Below, one piece after another: positions 22,491-35,141 of a DNA stretch of 64,000 nt. The number at the start of each line of letters is the position of its first letter. Positions within the stretch are counted from its first letter, which is position 1. Both the position numbers and the translations under genes were made by a program. This DNA is from Aquatica leii (taxonomy: Eukaryota > Arthropoda > Insecta > Coleoptera > Lampyridae): assembly GCA_035610365.1 (NCBI GenBank), contig CM069438.1:46186837-46250836 (forward strand). The letters run 5' to 3'. The notes beneath the pieces are model-generated. The model ran no database searches. It was given only the letters and a program-made list of their open reading frames with translations, and was not told the DNA's origin.

Positions 22491-24117
22491 ATGCTTTTTT
22501 ATAGTCAGTAGCGCATTTGTTTAATATTAATAGGAGAAAAAATTGTAGAATTTTATTGCAAGTTCAGTCTGCTGTAAGTTTTCTTTAGATATGACAAGGA
22601 ATCGCGAACCCGATAAACTGTTGAAAAAAATTCAATTTCTAAACTGTGGATGCACATTTCCAAAGATCAAATCTCCACTTTGCAACTTATACATCTGAAA
22701 GGATGTGGCAACGTCGCTCGAATCGTATCATAATCTTAGAAGCTGTAGAACTGTGAACCGCCATAAAACTCGGGTAAAATCCAATAATTATTTAGTTTTG
22801 TTGTTTTTTGTTAAATGCGCGTCAATTAGTTAGAGTGTGGTGAAGCAATTGTCAAGAATCACGCGATATAAATTGTTTATTTAATCATTAAATGATTTAT
22901 TTAATGCAAGCGTATTTAATCAAAGTCTGGCTAAATTTCTATAAGTTCCACTTTGGCTTTAAAATTATTTGTGTCTAGAGAAAACGTATCTAAGCTAGCA
23001 GAAAATGAGTCAGTGGACGTGAATCACAATTTTTCGATCATTCCTCGCATAACATGCTTGTGAGCGCAATATTATTATTTGAGCTTTGCGAAGATGACCT
23101 TTTCCTTTGAAAATATTTTGTGTAAAATAAAGTTTGATGTTTTGAGATTTTGTTGCTTGCTTTGCGACGCCGGCCTATTTAAATGCCATGATGTTAGTTT
23201 GAGTGCATGGATTTAAGATAACGCAATCGGGTTTCTCTTTAGATATGTCACCAGAAGCTAGGTTTTAACAACGCGCAGCAATTTTTGTTAATGAACGGTC
23301 TTACTAATAATTTGTTATGACAAAAATTCTCTATACGTCATTGGTGTTGCTGATTCATCATCTTCCAGCGATGAAAAGGTTGTGGGAAACAATTTTCAGG
23401 CATTTCATAAACAAATGTTAAATACAAACAATTGGTGAATTATCATACGACTCTACTCTCGTTTAATATGTACCTAGAATACTACTTATTTGTGTTTCTT
23501 TATTTTTTTATTATTTTTGTAAGCATTCTTATTTTTCAAAATTTTAATAAACTTTGTTTATATTACGTAGGTAATGTTGTGTTTGTTTTCAGCACTTTCC
23601 GATAATTGCAAGATTTGCAATATCTGTGAATTTTATTTTTAACCGTAGCTTTTAAAGCATCCTAACGTTTAAGTAATGCAGCTGTTGCGTGTACGCTAAC
23701 CTAATATTTGTCAAGTTACTTTAATTAATTTGATTACCATTAAACCAGATTTAGGCACACAATCGTTGTACGTAAGCTTATCTAGTACTTATTACTATAA
23801 ATACCTAAAGGTTAGTGACTGTTACTACTCGATCACAAGGAATTTCAGTATTTTAATTAAGAATTTTTACTTGTACGTGAAGTGGTGTTTAGGTATGTTT
23901 TATTTTTTATTATAGTTTGGCAACCACGCTTAATCACCGAGATCGTAGCAAGCCGTGGTAATGTGATCGTTACTGACCGGTTCCAAATCCTTCGGTGAAC
24001 CGATAACAACTTCGAGAAAGCTCTTCAGAATAATTTGTCAAATGTTTTAATATTTCTGCTGTTATCTATTTTTGGAATTCTAGTACTACAATACTATAAA
24101 ATAGATATTTGTGCGAT
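22491..24117. other. No recognised feature
   Basis: AT-rich sequence without a supported gene or repeat. Confidence 0.5.
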
Positions 24118-24430
24118 ATCTTAAACGAAAAGAATGACACAGAAAAAACGCAATATGGCGAGTAAATCCTCATCTACTCAGGAAAACCAAAAGACAAAAG
24201 AACTGCATAGAGCGTGGGAATCTTAATTAACTACGGTTTTCAACAAAACATAACCAAAATCAAATATAAAAACGATCAAATGCTATAGGTAACGCTTAGA
24301 CTAAGAAAACACAACTTGAAAATTATGTTGGTATACACGCCAGTGCAAGAAACTAATTTACAAAGCAAATGAATTTTACAAACAACTACAATTGTTGCTA
24401 GAAAACATTGTTACGTAATTTTAACCGTAA
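24118..24430 (+). pseudogene. LINE endonuclease (APE-type) fragment
   Basis: A plus-strand frame starting near 24211 reads VGILINYGFQQNITK, then YKNDQML, a stop, VTLRLRKHNLKIMLVYTPVQ, and ETNLQSK. A shifted frame continues with NEFYKQLQLLLENI. This is the G-V-G-I-L-I ... D-R-x-x-x-x-x-L-R ... I-x-V-Y-A-P ... F-Y-x-x-L pattern of the apurinic-type endonuclease domain at the N-terminus of LINE ORF2. There is at least one stop and one frameshift, and no RT follows. Confidence 0.7.
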
Positions 24431-25399
24431 TTTAGCGCACACTACAGATCTTGTAACAACAAATAGGTCTATACTGCAAAAGCCACAATAAAATAAAAGT
24501 AACAATAGTAATAATAAAATTAACAGTAGTAACTACAAAGTGTAAGGTAACAAATTACTCACGAGAAACGATATACAAATTTTGTATCAGCAGATACTTA
24601 CGAGTAAGCAACATCTCGCACATATATGCAGATGATTAAATAATAATAATACAATAATAGAAAATTGTTTAATAAGTATACAAAGAATAAGATATGGAAT
24701 CGATGCGAATCGAAGCAATCAGAAGCACAGCACACTTGTGATAAATTTATCAAGCAATTTTATAAACAGATCTGCATAAATAAATCGTGACAATACATAC
24801 ATATCTTAGTCGTTTGTATTTACTTTTAGCACCAACATAAATTACTAGATAATAAATAGAATATTTCTTACGGTTTTCTAGTCAAGCGATTAGCTAATGG
24901 CATCTCCAAACCATTTTTTAAAATTGTTAATTGTTAATTGCCACTCAATCTTTAAAATTATTTGTCTATCTTACAAATTGATTCTTAATAGTAGAGACGC
25001 CCGTAATGCTAAATAGTGATATATTGATAGTTTAGATGCCCCAACGTGCCTCTGATAACAAAGGTATGGGCGCGTCAGATATTTAGAAGAGAGGTTAACC
25101 GAATCTTAAAAATGCTTCATTCAAAAGACTGACAACTCAAAAGTGACGCAAGCTAGTAACGAAGTTTTGAAAAGGCAAAAAGAATCGCCATATTGAAATA
25201 CTCGACCGTGTTAGGTTTTTATACAGAAATGCTTGAAATCCCAGTTGTGCTAGCCAAACATCTGACGGATTATTTTAGGAGGTATTTTAAATCTGACAGT
25301 AACAAATAATTAAATTTTACCAGGCAATAAAACCTAGGCTGAACCCTTAGCAACCAGGTCACATTAGATCATGATGTGGCTTATACCACAGTCTTCTAT
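24431..25399. other. No recognised feature
   Basis: No supported gene or repeat. Simple AT-rich sequence with a slightly GC-richer part at 25030-25160. Confidence 0.45.
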
Positions 25400-25963
25400 A
25401 AAGGTGTCAACTGCTTAAAAAAAGCCATCTCAACATGTAAAACCTCCAAGTGAATAAAAATGTTGTCAAATGTCAAGGTAAAGTTTGAATACAATAATTT
25501 ACTCTTGCAGTAGCTAGATCATAAGTGATCTGGATGTATAGAGCTCGCAATTTTTCGGCAATGTTCTGGTTCATTTACAGGGGTTTTAAGACAATTGAGT
25601 TATTTGAAAAAAAGTCGTTTATTGGTATTAGATAAGAAACTTTTTGAACTGGTAAATCATCTATAAAAATGTTACTGTAAAATCTTACCCACATTAGAAC
25701 ATCAGATATTTTATGCATGCACGCCACATCTCATTCTTTTGGCATCAAAAAATTGTCTGGAGTTTTATTGAGTTGAGAGATATCAAGGTCATTCCAGCTT
25801 TATCACTCTACGAAGCAGTCAAAATCATTAAACGCTACTTCAATAATCAAATCCGGACAACGTAAAATATCTTCAGGGCATACGGTGATACTGTTTATTG
25901 TTAAAAATGTCATTTCAGTTTCTAACTCTTCCAGCGTGGTATTAAAAAAACCAGAGTCCATAC
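25400..25963 (-). pseudogene. Unidentified decayed coding region
   Basis: From ATG at 25963 the minus strand reads MDSGFFNTTLEELETEMTF and continues as varied, protein-like sequence (PEDILRCPDLIIEVAF, DISQLNKTPDNFLMP, VLMWVRFYSNIFIDDLPVQ, KLRALYIQITYDLATARV). It stays in one frame for about 560 bases, interrupted only by scattered stop codons and no frameshift. That pattern, with codons of mixed composition, points to a former protein-coding exon or transposon ORF accumulating nonsense changes. I do not recognise the family. Neighbours are LTR fragments. Confidence 0.45.
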
Positions 25964-26184
25964 TTTTACAGTGTATTGATGATTTTTTTACTGTTACACA
26001 AGCTCTTCACTGTCAAACCTAGAATAATATGTTTGAATCTTTTAACTTTGTGGTATATGTATATAAGGAGTTATTTGTGATAACGACGTATGTAAGTGTT
26101 TTTTTTGTTAGGTTTCAATTGAATTATATGTAATGCTGAGAAGATGTACTAGCTAGTCCATACCTGAAGAAAACTAATTGTAAG

Positions 26185-26430
26185 TATTACATTTTTACTT
26201 TAATTCTTAATAGTTTGGAGGTCAGTCGACCGTACGTACACGCTAGGTTGTAATCACAATTAATGTTAAATTTTTTTGTTGTGTTATATATTATACGATG
26301 CGTTTTGGTTCTCTAAATTTTTGATTTTTGTACCTTTGTACTTTAATTTACGAATGTAAAATCATTTCTTTTCTGAATGTAAAATTTAGACCGACTAGGT
26401 CACTTTGCTGTAGTAAGATTTTTATCTGTA
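26185..26430 (+). mobile_element. Family B LTR fragment
   Basis: Matches the middle of the 15870-17061 copy: GTCGACCGTACGTACACGCTAGG against GTTGACCGTACGTGCATGTTAGG, and AGACCGACTAGGTCACTTTGC against AGACCGACAGGGTCAGCTTGT (each compared over short blocks). The ends are not defined. Confidence 0.5.
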
Positions 26431-26840
26431 TAGTCAATAGGCAATTTTGTTATCGTTTAATAATTTTTTCTTAGAATTGAAACGCAATTGAACGCATTCT
26501 TTCTTTGATTCCATTGTTTTGAACAAATCAATAAATGATAGAATATAAGCAGTAACAAAACAAATTTTTTTTTGCATAAATTATTTTGATCTTGTAGTTA
26601 CAAATCTCAATTAGTTTTTCTTTCTAAATGACAATGAGAAAATGAGAAAATGCTTATAGAATCAGATAATCATTTAAACCGCTCCGTTAGTAATTTTTGA
26701 TATTCTTTTTTAACATGATCAGAAAACAAACTTTAATTATTTTTGACTACATAATCTTTTAACATTGCACACACCAACGTAACAGCAATGCTTTTTTTAG
26801 TAAACTCAGTATCACCTCATTTTGAAATTTCTTGCAAATA

Positions 26841-27955
26841 TGTTACGAGAAAATCAGGTTCCTTGAGTTGGGCAGCCAATAATAAATTGTTACGCTGGTT
26901 TTTTTGTAACAAAACAAAACAACGGCTAGCACAACTTCTCCGGAGAAGGATCGCAGGGTTTGTGATGCGAAATTATAACGTAAATCTAAAAAATTCGCCA
27001 GGACGTTGAAAGGTTAAATTAGAGAGATACCGTCTAACTCTACCCGTAGCTGGAAAAGAACAAATAACACCACAGAAAGAATAACACAGAATATATATTT
27101 AGAGGTACATCAATTTAAATTTTCTCAAACGTGAGTCGAATCGATTATAAGTTGCGCCGAATACTGAGCAACACACCATACAACAAGCTGACTTTGTAGG
27201 TCTAAACTTTTACATAAGCATAAAGTATGAAATAATTTTCACAAATTTAAAATCGTAGACAAACAAAACAATGACATGACCACCGAAGTACAAATCGTAA
27301 AAAAAATTGAAATAGCAATACTTAGAGTTAGGTTTTATCCAGTAGGGGATTAGCTAATTCCGTACTTAAGTTACTTAAAAAGTAATATTAAATGCACTAC
27401 AATCGAGCATATAGCGTTAACACGTCCTTTAGCATACAATTATTTGAGAACTCAAATGCGCAGCGTTTCCCTTCGACTTAACAGAATAAGTTTTCCAAAG
27501 TTTTTGTAGAAGTTAATCTCCAAAAGAGGGATAATCCTGAAGGTTTCCAGTCATTGACAGTGTATAAGAAATAACGTGACGTCATAGAAGTTTTTCAACT
27601 AGGCCACCTGCTCGTTATCTTCGATGATAACGGTAAACATGGGATAGGTACAAAAATCCACTACAGACAATTAGCACAGAATTAAATTAAACCTCCAGTA
27701 AAAAAAAATTACACCACTTACCCTGATTCAGCCTTACAAATGTGATTGCATATTCGCGTAAAACGATCTAAAGGTAAAGCTTGCACCGGGCGTAAAAGTA
27801 CAGAACTCGTCGATGGTCTTATAGGGAGTGAAGTTAAACATGCTGTCTAAAATTTGACATTTCGACGAAAGAGTATAGAATTCTAAGGACAAATTTCATA
27901 GTTAAAGAGAAATTTTTATACTCGCGAATTGAACTACTAACTTTTTAACATAACA
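26841..27955 (-). mobile_element. Family B solo LTR with target duplication AATA
   Basis: It runs TGTTACGAGAAAATCAGG to CTTTTTAACATAACA, 1115 bp. AATA is present on both sides (26837-26840 and 27956-27959). It is the best-defined family B copy and the reverse complement of 15870-17061. Family B elsewhere adjoins an initiator-Met-type primer site (17867-17889). Copia elements usually make 5-bp duplications, so either the fifth base has mutated or the family makes four. Confidence 0.75.
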
Positions 27956-28236
27956 AATATTGACCCTTTAACACTGAATTATCAGAGAAGGAACTGATCT
28001 TTTCTAACATTTTAATGTCCGTGGGTTCACTTTTTAATGGATCAACAGCTATTTGAACTTCACGGCTACGAAGCCGTTTGCGTAATTTGTCACAATGAGT
28101 TTTTACTCTAAGGTAATTGTATTAAAACTACGAATTCTTTACCTACAATTTTCTTATTTTTTCGGCTTGGTTGCAAATTTTTATACTCGGTGACAATGAC
28201 AATTCTTTCTTTTTTATTATAAAGTATACTGTAGTA

Positions 28237-29080
28237 TGTTACGCTGATTTTTGTGTAACAAAAAAAGGTAAGCGACAGCTAACTCAGTTGTTTCCGGAGA
28301 TAGAGTCGCAAGTTTCGTGAGAAAGGCACTAAAACGATAAAAGACTAAATTAGGGAGACACCGTTTAAAACTACCCGCAGCTGAAAAAGAACAAATAACA
28401 CTACAGAACTGATAACTGATAACTGAATATATATTTATTTTATTACAGACAGTAGTTAAAGAGCACAATATGAGCGTAATATGAAATCTAACACAAAAAC
28501 GTACATACGGCGATATCACAAGAAAATTTCGTTTTTAAAGCAATCAAACATTGAAGATAGCAAATGCGCAGAGTTTTCTTTTCACTTGATATTGTAAATG
28601 GTGGTAAAAGTTTTTTCCAAAAAAGATCGAAATCGTAAATTCCCCCAACCTCTTGACGGCGTGAATTGTTTAATGTAGCAATGTGACGTCATGTACATTT
28701 TCTTAAATATGCCATATGCTTATTATCTCCACCAACAAAGAAAACGTGTGGAGGTATGAAAATCCGCTATAGACAATTATGAAAGAATTAATTAAAACCT
28801 CAATACAAAAAAATAACGTCTTACCCCAAATAGACTTTCGCTTAGATCGCTACAAGATTTGATTGTATATTTGGGTGGAATTGCGTGAAATAACTTATTG
28901 GTAAAGTCTTGTTGGGCGTAGACACCGCTAAACGGAGGTCTTCTTTGCACAAACGTTACCGTAAGAAATAAAATTGTGCTTTTAAAATTTGACAGTCAGC
29001 CACCAAAAGTGGGCGTGTCGAGAATAAATTCTATAATAGAAAATTGTTAATATACCACATTTTTAACATATTTGCTAAAC
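28237..29080 (-). mobile_element. Family B LTR, diverged copy
   Basis: It shares the order GTTACGCTGATTTTTGTGTAAC, CCGGAGATAGAGTCGCA, GACACCGTTTAAAACTACCC, CAAATGCGCAGAG, GTGACGTCAT and a TTTTTAACAT end with 26841-27955. It starts at an internal point relative to that copy, so it is truncated. A 100-codon frame (28217-28519) inside is not conserved. Confidence 0.55.
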
Positions 29081-31448
29081 ATATCTCTATAGTTTTCTTG
29101 GTTTGTTTTTAATTTTTTCGTCGTTTTGTTTAATTCCTATTTTTATTATATCGTTATCTTTGTAATCCAGAATGTTTTAAATATTTTTTGTGGTATTTGT
29201 CAATTTGTTCGATAACTTTACTCTAAATGTATTTTAAATTGTAAGCGCAATTTTTTTACATTAATTAGTCAACTAAAACGTTTACAAAAAAAAATAATAA
29301 AACGTATGCTAGCATAACATGCAAAAACTGTTTCTAAGAATTTAAATTTCGATGTAACAATACCAAGTGGGTTCATAATTTCTTTGTATTATTTGAACTT
29401 TCTTGTTTGGATTCTAAACTTTAAGGAACTAAATGCAAGCGGTAGTTTGAAACTTTCACATTTGCTTCTCTAATTGAATAACGAGTTTAATTCAATATGA
29501 ACTTTGTAATGTGAAAACAAGAAGACAATCAAATTAATGCATATATTGCTTTGAAAAAAGATCCACGTGTGCTTACGTTTATTTACACAAACCTTTGTGT
29601 GTCTAATTTATTTAATTATGTTGGTCACGTAACTAGTACAAACGCTATTTTTAATACTAAAAAAAAGTCATTGCAATAGAAACTTTACCTATATTTGCTG
29701 ATAAATGTCTTAACAGTAAAGGAAAGTGCCCAGAAAAAAAATTGTAGTTTGCGGGTTGTAGGCTTAACAGTGTACGATCTATACGCAAAAGAGCGGTTTT
29801 TTTTGTGACTGCTGCCCTTAGAGTAATAGTTACTCCACTCAATTTTGAGATTCGGTTTTGAACAGAAACTAGAGGCACGGCTGGGTCATCGTCGCCCGAT
29901 TGGATCCCACTCCGGTAATTCCAGATTTAATTCTAATTACAATGCTTGGTTTAATTTTTATACCAGCACCGGTAAATTGAAACCTAGTTCTGACAAAAGA
30001 AAACAGGTCAAGTCTTGTTGCATAAAAGCATAAGAGACTTGTCCTTATAGCAGTAGAAGTGCCTTGTAGTAGCCGTCGGGTCCTGTACGCCTAAAAGCTA
30101 TGTGAGCTGCTTTGCAGTTTAGACTTATAGAACGAACAGCAATCCACTTAATTCTAGTATTGCTAGTGTACGGTCCATTTATGTGAAAAGAGCGAAGGAT
30201 GTACAAACATTGCGAGATAGCAGAGGAATCTATTTTATAGGATAGAGGAGACTGCGACGGTGATTTGTTAAACGTGGCTCAGCAACAACACAACTATCGT
30301 AGTAATATACATAATCCCACCGGGCACCTTTCTATCCGGTGCCATATCTACGGGTGTCGGCTTCTTAAAGGATTGGGCACCAGCTTAGACACAGATTAGA
30401 TGTTGACATATTCCGTCGTGCAACATTATACAAGAGCGGGTGCTTAGGCATTCTTTCTCTGCTTTAATACTCACTGTTACGCCCGAACTGAACGTGCAAG
30501 AGTTGGTATTGAGGTGCTGAACTAGGCAGCAAAAGTTAGAAAAGAGGAGCCACTTCAAGTTAAGCAATGACTTGCTGATTTCTTACTAAGAAACTGGGTC
30601 TGCTTATTCTGCTATGTTTTGTGCTTTGTGAAACTAATGTTGTTTCAATGTTTACTTGAGACAGTCGATCTAACTGCGTTTTGGTTTTTCCACCCATCTC
30701 TTTGACTCTTGACAACGAATAATTTTTGCTGTCCATTTATTCTTATTTTGTCTCAATACATAACACACCTAGCACTATTTGTATTTGGGTATTAATTTAT
30801 CGGTTTTGGTTATCTAGTTTTTTATATGTCTTTATAACACTTTAATATATAAAGTTAATATAAACTAAAAAAAATGGCAACCTAACAAAATGTACCTACA
30901 TGTAGTCTAACTTCAAATTAATTTCAAAGTATTTTTGGTATTTTAGTTGTAAAACAACTTTTTTTTAGAAATTCCGCTCAACCAATTTGATGGGAAAATA
31001 AATAAAAATTATACAGTTTTTTTGTTCATTCTAACAATGTACACTTATGATGGTGACAGATGCTGTTGTTTGATATCGTCCTAAAAAACATGATTTTACA
31101 GATAATCCACTAGCGTTCTTGTCAAATCAACATTAGAAAAGATACATCTTACGCTTTTTTTATTGAAATGTCTTCTGACTCTTTATTTGATTTGATTACC
31201 ACGGTAACTATACGCTACGCTGTTCAAAAATTAAAAAAAATTAACTTAATTTGGTCGTAGTAAAGCAATTCGTAGTAAGTATAATCATGACTAATCCACC
31301 AGACAGGATGCATTGGTCATCAATCCCAAGCTTACGTTGTGGAATATGTAAAAAGTTTATTAAATTTTATAAATGTTGTTAATATCCCTGAGGACAACAA
31401 AGACTTGTTTCTAAAGGTCTGACAGTTGCTAATTCTTTTTAAATGTGA
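29081..31448. other. Unassigned stretch
   Basis: 29650-30600 is GC-richer than its surroundings and contains short frames on both strands (29657-29878 minus, 29845-30033 plus, 30385-30567 minus) with no family I can name. It may be an old retroelement or DNA-element remnant. The rest is AT-rich with nothing visible. Confidence 0.35.
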
Positions 31449-31452
31449 AAAC

Positions 31453-33927
31453 TGTTACGTGCAAAATTTTCATAACGTAATACCCTGTATATCGAATTAA
31501 AATTAGATTCCTGTTTTGACGCCCTCTGCCAATCTTTCTGGTTACTGACATGTTGCGAAAATTCATTTTCAAGCTGTCAACTACTTAAGACGGTCTGTGT
31601 CGTTGTGAATTGACCTAATCCAAAGATTTAATATTACATCCACTGTGATGGACAGGAAATTATAAGTTAATTACAAATTTAACCTAATCTATTTGGCACA
31701 GGGTAAGATATTTGCATCCGGTTTGTTAGGATTTTTTTGTAATTTCTTTCTTAATTTGATAGATGTTCCGCCACGCTTTGACCACATGTTCGATTTAATA
31801 AAAGAACAATGAAGAATTAATAATATTGATAACTACCTTCACTGAACGCTTAGGATTCTGGAAGTCATATTATCCACAACGAAAACGAAGTCTTAACCAG
31901 CCTTTGAAATGTTATTTCTCATACGCCAGTCGATTGCGATACCCACCTTTTTGTAATTGCAAATAACAGCAGTCGATACAAAGGGTTCTTATATCTTATT
32001 TCCTTTATTATTAACGATTTTGTAGCTTCTTATCTTCGTGAGTTATTATATTGACACGATTTGCTATTCAATATCAATTCCAGGCTCACTCACCGGGGAA
32101 ACGAATACCATTAAGGTAGTTTCATTAATTATTTTGTGCGTACCGCATGCTGTGTACAAACGATATTTATTACGAAATTTTTTTCAACTTATGTAATGTG
32201 TGTTGCCGATACTTCTGACACGTATGGATTGAGAATTAGAAATACTCTTGTTAATCTTCTACGTTACTAAATTAAAGTTTTTATACCTGTGTTACAAGCT
32301 TTAGGTGTTTTACGAACCTGCACGGCCAACTCTCAATAGTCGGAGAGAGGGGGGTTCATAGATACATAAAGATAATTAAGGGCGCCAGAGCTTATCCCAA
32401 AAGCGACGTCTGCCCGCTCACAACAGAATAGTAGCACTTGTAACACGGTTTTAGGTTCGTAATTCCTCTACTCAACTATTCAAGTAGTCAAAAGTAATTA
32501 GTTGGTAACGATAGCCACAGGAGACAGGTATGTTGTCATAAAGAATAACTAACCACAATAACAATTTTAATGTAGCACCGCTGATGATGATCACAGAATA
32601 TATAAGACTTCTTAATACAGAAATGCTAGTAGCATAGGCAACACACTATACATAAATAAACTACAGTAAAAGTATATATCGAAAAATAGTGTGTAGTAAA
32701 TATCATTTACATAATTAGTAATATGGCTGTCACACTAAATTATCACAATTATTAAGGAGAGTATACAGCACACGTAGTACGCGCGAATTTCTAATTACAT
32801 GATATCACAATTACGGTAATCAGTTCGGAAATACTATTAGTGACAGTTCCGTGAGTAACCTCGTTGACACGAAAGAGAAACATATAAAAACACTTACCAG
32901 CAATACAAGAATCTTCGCAGGTGCAAAGGAAGTACTTCCCCCGACACGTAACCCTGTAATTTATTTGAATACCAATTCGTGTCAATCTAATATCTCACGA
33001 AATCCAAATCTACAAAGTCATTACTTAAATTTAAAAAGTATACATATTACACAACCCGAAAATCGGACGCTGTTATACCCCTTTTTGTTGGTTTAATTAG
33101 TTATAACCATAAACTGTATGAAGAAGAAATTAGTATCGTCCATCCAAATTTTTGTCAAGGTTCATTCACTCGTACATAGATATCGAATACTGTTGTAATC
33201 TTTGACCGGGAAACTCCACCAGACCCCCCAATTTCGCAGTGAGAAATCGCCTTACGCTGATGTTCGTATCCGGCAACGTGTTCACGTATTTAGTGGTCAT
33301 TGGCGATAGCTATTTTTCGATAACGTACCAGATGTTAAATGAATGAATGTAAAATAAAATGGCTGTTAGAAGGAAAACAGAATTACGATCGAAATTGTTA
33401 TTAAAAACGACAATCGCTTACCCTGTAACGCGTTGAAGCAATCAGATCCTTTTTTAATTAGAATTCGTTTTCTAGATGATAAGATAAAACATAGCTATTC
33501 CAGCGTCCAGACCATTTTATAACATGCCCGTCTGACGACTTTCCATAAAATAAATCCCGCCGAGAAACGAACGTTAGAGGGCGTAAACCCGAATCTACTT
33601 TTACGTTAAAAATACATAGGCGTGCGCCAAGGAAATTTCGTTCGTAACAACATAGGCGTGTATAAAGAAAATTCGACCGTAACACCTGTTTAATCTTTCT
33701 TTTATGGTAACATACCTATCTTTTTTATTGTGGTTACCCGAACATCAGAGTAACAAGGATTACGAACCTAAAAACTCGCTACACGATTGGACCGTTTGTC
33801 TTGATCGAGGCAGAAGTGTTAATTATAAAAGATCTGGCTGCCTTAATTATTATTCATTTGAACCTCCCCTATCTCCGACTGTGTGAGTTGGCCGTGCAAG
33901 GTTCGTAAGACCTAGAAGCTTGTAACA
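31453..33927 (+). mobile_element. Family A solo LTR, interrupted by a nested LTR; target duplication AAAC
   Basis: It begins TGTTACGTGCAAAATTTTC and ends CTAGAAGCTTGTAACA. AAAC is present on both sides (31449-31452 and 33928-33931). Its own sequence is 31453-32289 plus 33689-33927 (about 1.08 kb). Between these lies an oppositely oriented LTR (32290-33684). Continuity across the insertion is supported by the intact copy 39878-40721, where the equivalent sequence runs without a break. Confidence 0.85.
32290..33684 (-). mobile_element. Family A solo LTR nested in another LTR; target duplication CCTG
   Basis: On the plus strand it runs TGTTACAAGCTTTAGGTG to AAATTCGACCGTAACA, flanked by CCTG (32286-32289 and 33685-33688). 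It is longer than its relatives (1395 bp). Part of the excess is a ~35-bp tandem duplication of its outer end: 33615-33649 and 33650-33684 both have an ACATAGGCGTG block and finish CGTAACA. No internal coding region remains. Confidence 0.85.
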
Positions 33928-33939
33928 AAACAAAATTAC

Positions 33940-34460
33940 CATTATAAAAAATTAGGTTTTAATGTCTGAGTGTTTGCTGATGAATATGTGTCAAAATTCG
34001 AAATGTCAAAAAATCAACCAAAATCTGCACTAGAAGTCATTGGACACTGTTACACGATTATGCTCCGATATTCGAGGCAAGATTTCTTTTAGACAATATT
34101 TCGTTTTTATACCCACAATTAAATACCTAAGAAACAGTGACACTTATGTTGTTAGAACAGTCAGTGGTAATAGAACAGAAGATGTCAAAAATAAACTTAT
34201 GAATCAAAAAGATCTTTTGACGAAATGGAGAAGCAGTACATCAACGACCAGACCTTTAAACAGCATTGGCAGATTATAAAATTGTTTAAAATAGTTACAG
34301 ACAAGGAACCTTAAGACACTGTCAGTCAATGGAATAAAAAAATAAAAACTCACTTGGAAGTTTCAAGGCCGCATGCAGTACTAGAGTATAACAGTTTTAT
34401 GGGTAGAATTGATTTTTCAGACAGAACGATAACCCACCACCATGTCATCAAAAACTAAAA
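33940..34460 (+). pseudogene. piggyBac-like (PGBD) transposase fragment
   Basis: The frame 34040-34279 reads FRQYFVFIPTIKYLRNSDTY then VVRTVSGNRTEDVKNKLMN. This matches the L-Y-x-D-N-Y-F-T-S-I-P-L-x-x-x-L ... G-T-v-R-x-N-R region of DDE_Tnp_1_7 transposases, with the catalytic Asp of the first block lost. After a frame change, 34365-34425 reads RPHAVLEYNSFMGRIDFSDR, the region with the third catalytic Asp (G-G-V-D-x-x-D). Both ends and the intervening part are eroded. No TTAA-flanked terminal repeats were found. It is distinct from the 49007-51324 element. Confidence 0.65.
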
Positions 34461-34549
34461 ATTTTAAATATCAATAGTGTTTCATTTCGTGAACATCGCA
34501 ATCATAATTTCTTGAATATTCTACAGAAAATGTAGAAATACAAAATGGC

Positions 34550-35141
34550 TCTGTTAGGTCCGTTTGAATGAGGAAGACTATGTTGCGTTTGATATTAAAG
34601 CACAATTCTGAACTTTAATTGTCTTTAGTACTATATTTTTAATTAAAACAATGAATGTACACGATGTTTTGATTGCTAGAGTATCACCAAACGTCATTAG
34701 GTAAATACTAACAAACTATTAAAGCTTATGTACTGAAGACAAGACACGTTTAATGAAGCGATCAAACTTTTGTTTAACTGAAAACTTTTTTGTTGTTTTT
34801 GCTGACTGCTGCTGTTTTGATTGTTCTTTTGTATCAATCTTCTTTTCTATGTGTTATCTTTGCCTTATCCCATTCGTTTAGTCTGACTTCTAAGGGTCTT
34901 CTAGTTTCCTTTACATATGACCTAGCACATTCACACGAGGCTTAGCAGATGCAGTTGTTAGAGTTTGGACTGTTCTGTGGCCTTGTGTCCAAGATCACAC
35001 TTTTAATGATCTTTATTAATTTTTTTATTTTTTTTTATGCGTTTTATCGTCTTTGACCTATGGGATGCTGAGTAGCGGTTTCGATAGTTCTTCTTTTTTC
35101 GGTTGCTGACTTCTGTTTGTTTGGTGTTTATGAAGAAGCTC
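34550..35141 (-). pseudogene. Penelope-like element copy 1, endonuclease end and 3' region
   Basis: At about 34870-34980 the minus strand reads CECARSYVKETRRPLEVRLN, the counterpart of the Penelope-like GIY-YIG endonuclease block (C-x-x-x-K-S-Y-x-G-x-T-x-R-x-L-x-x-R). The more distal part (34550-34760) aligns with 37110-37330 and 40800-41010, forming the 3' end of each copy. An LTR fragment (35142-35777) separates it from the RT/linker part. There are many stops. Confidence 0.65.
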
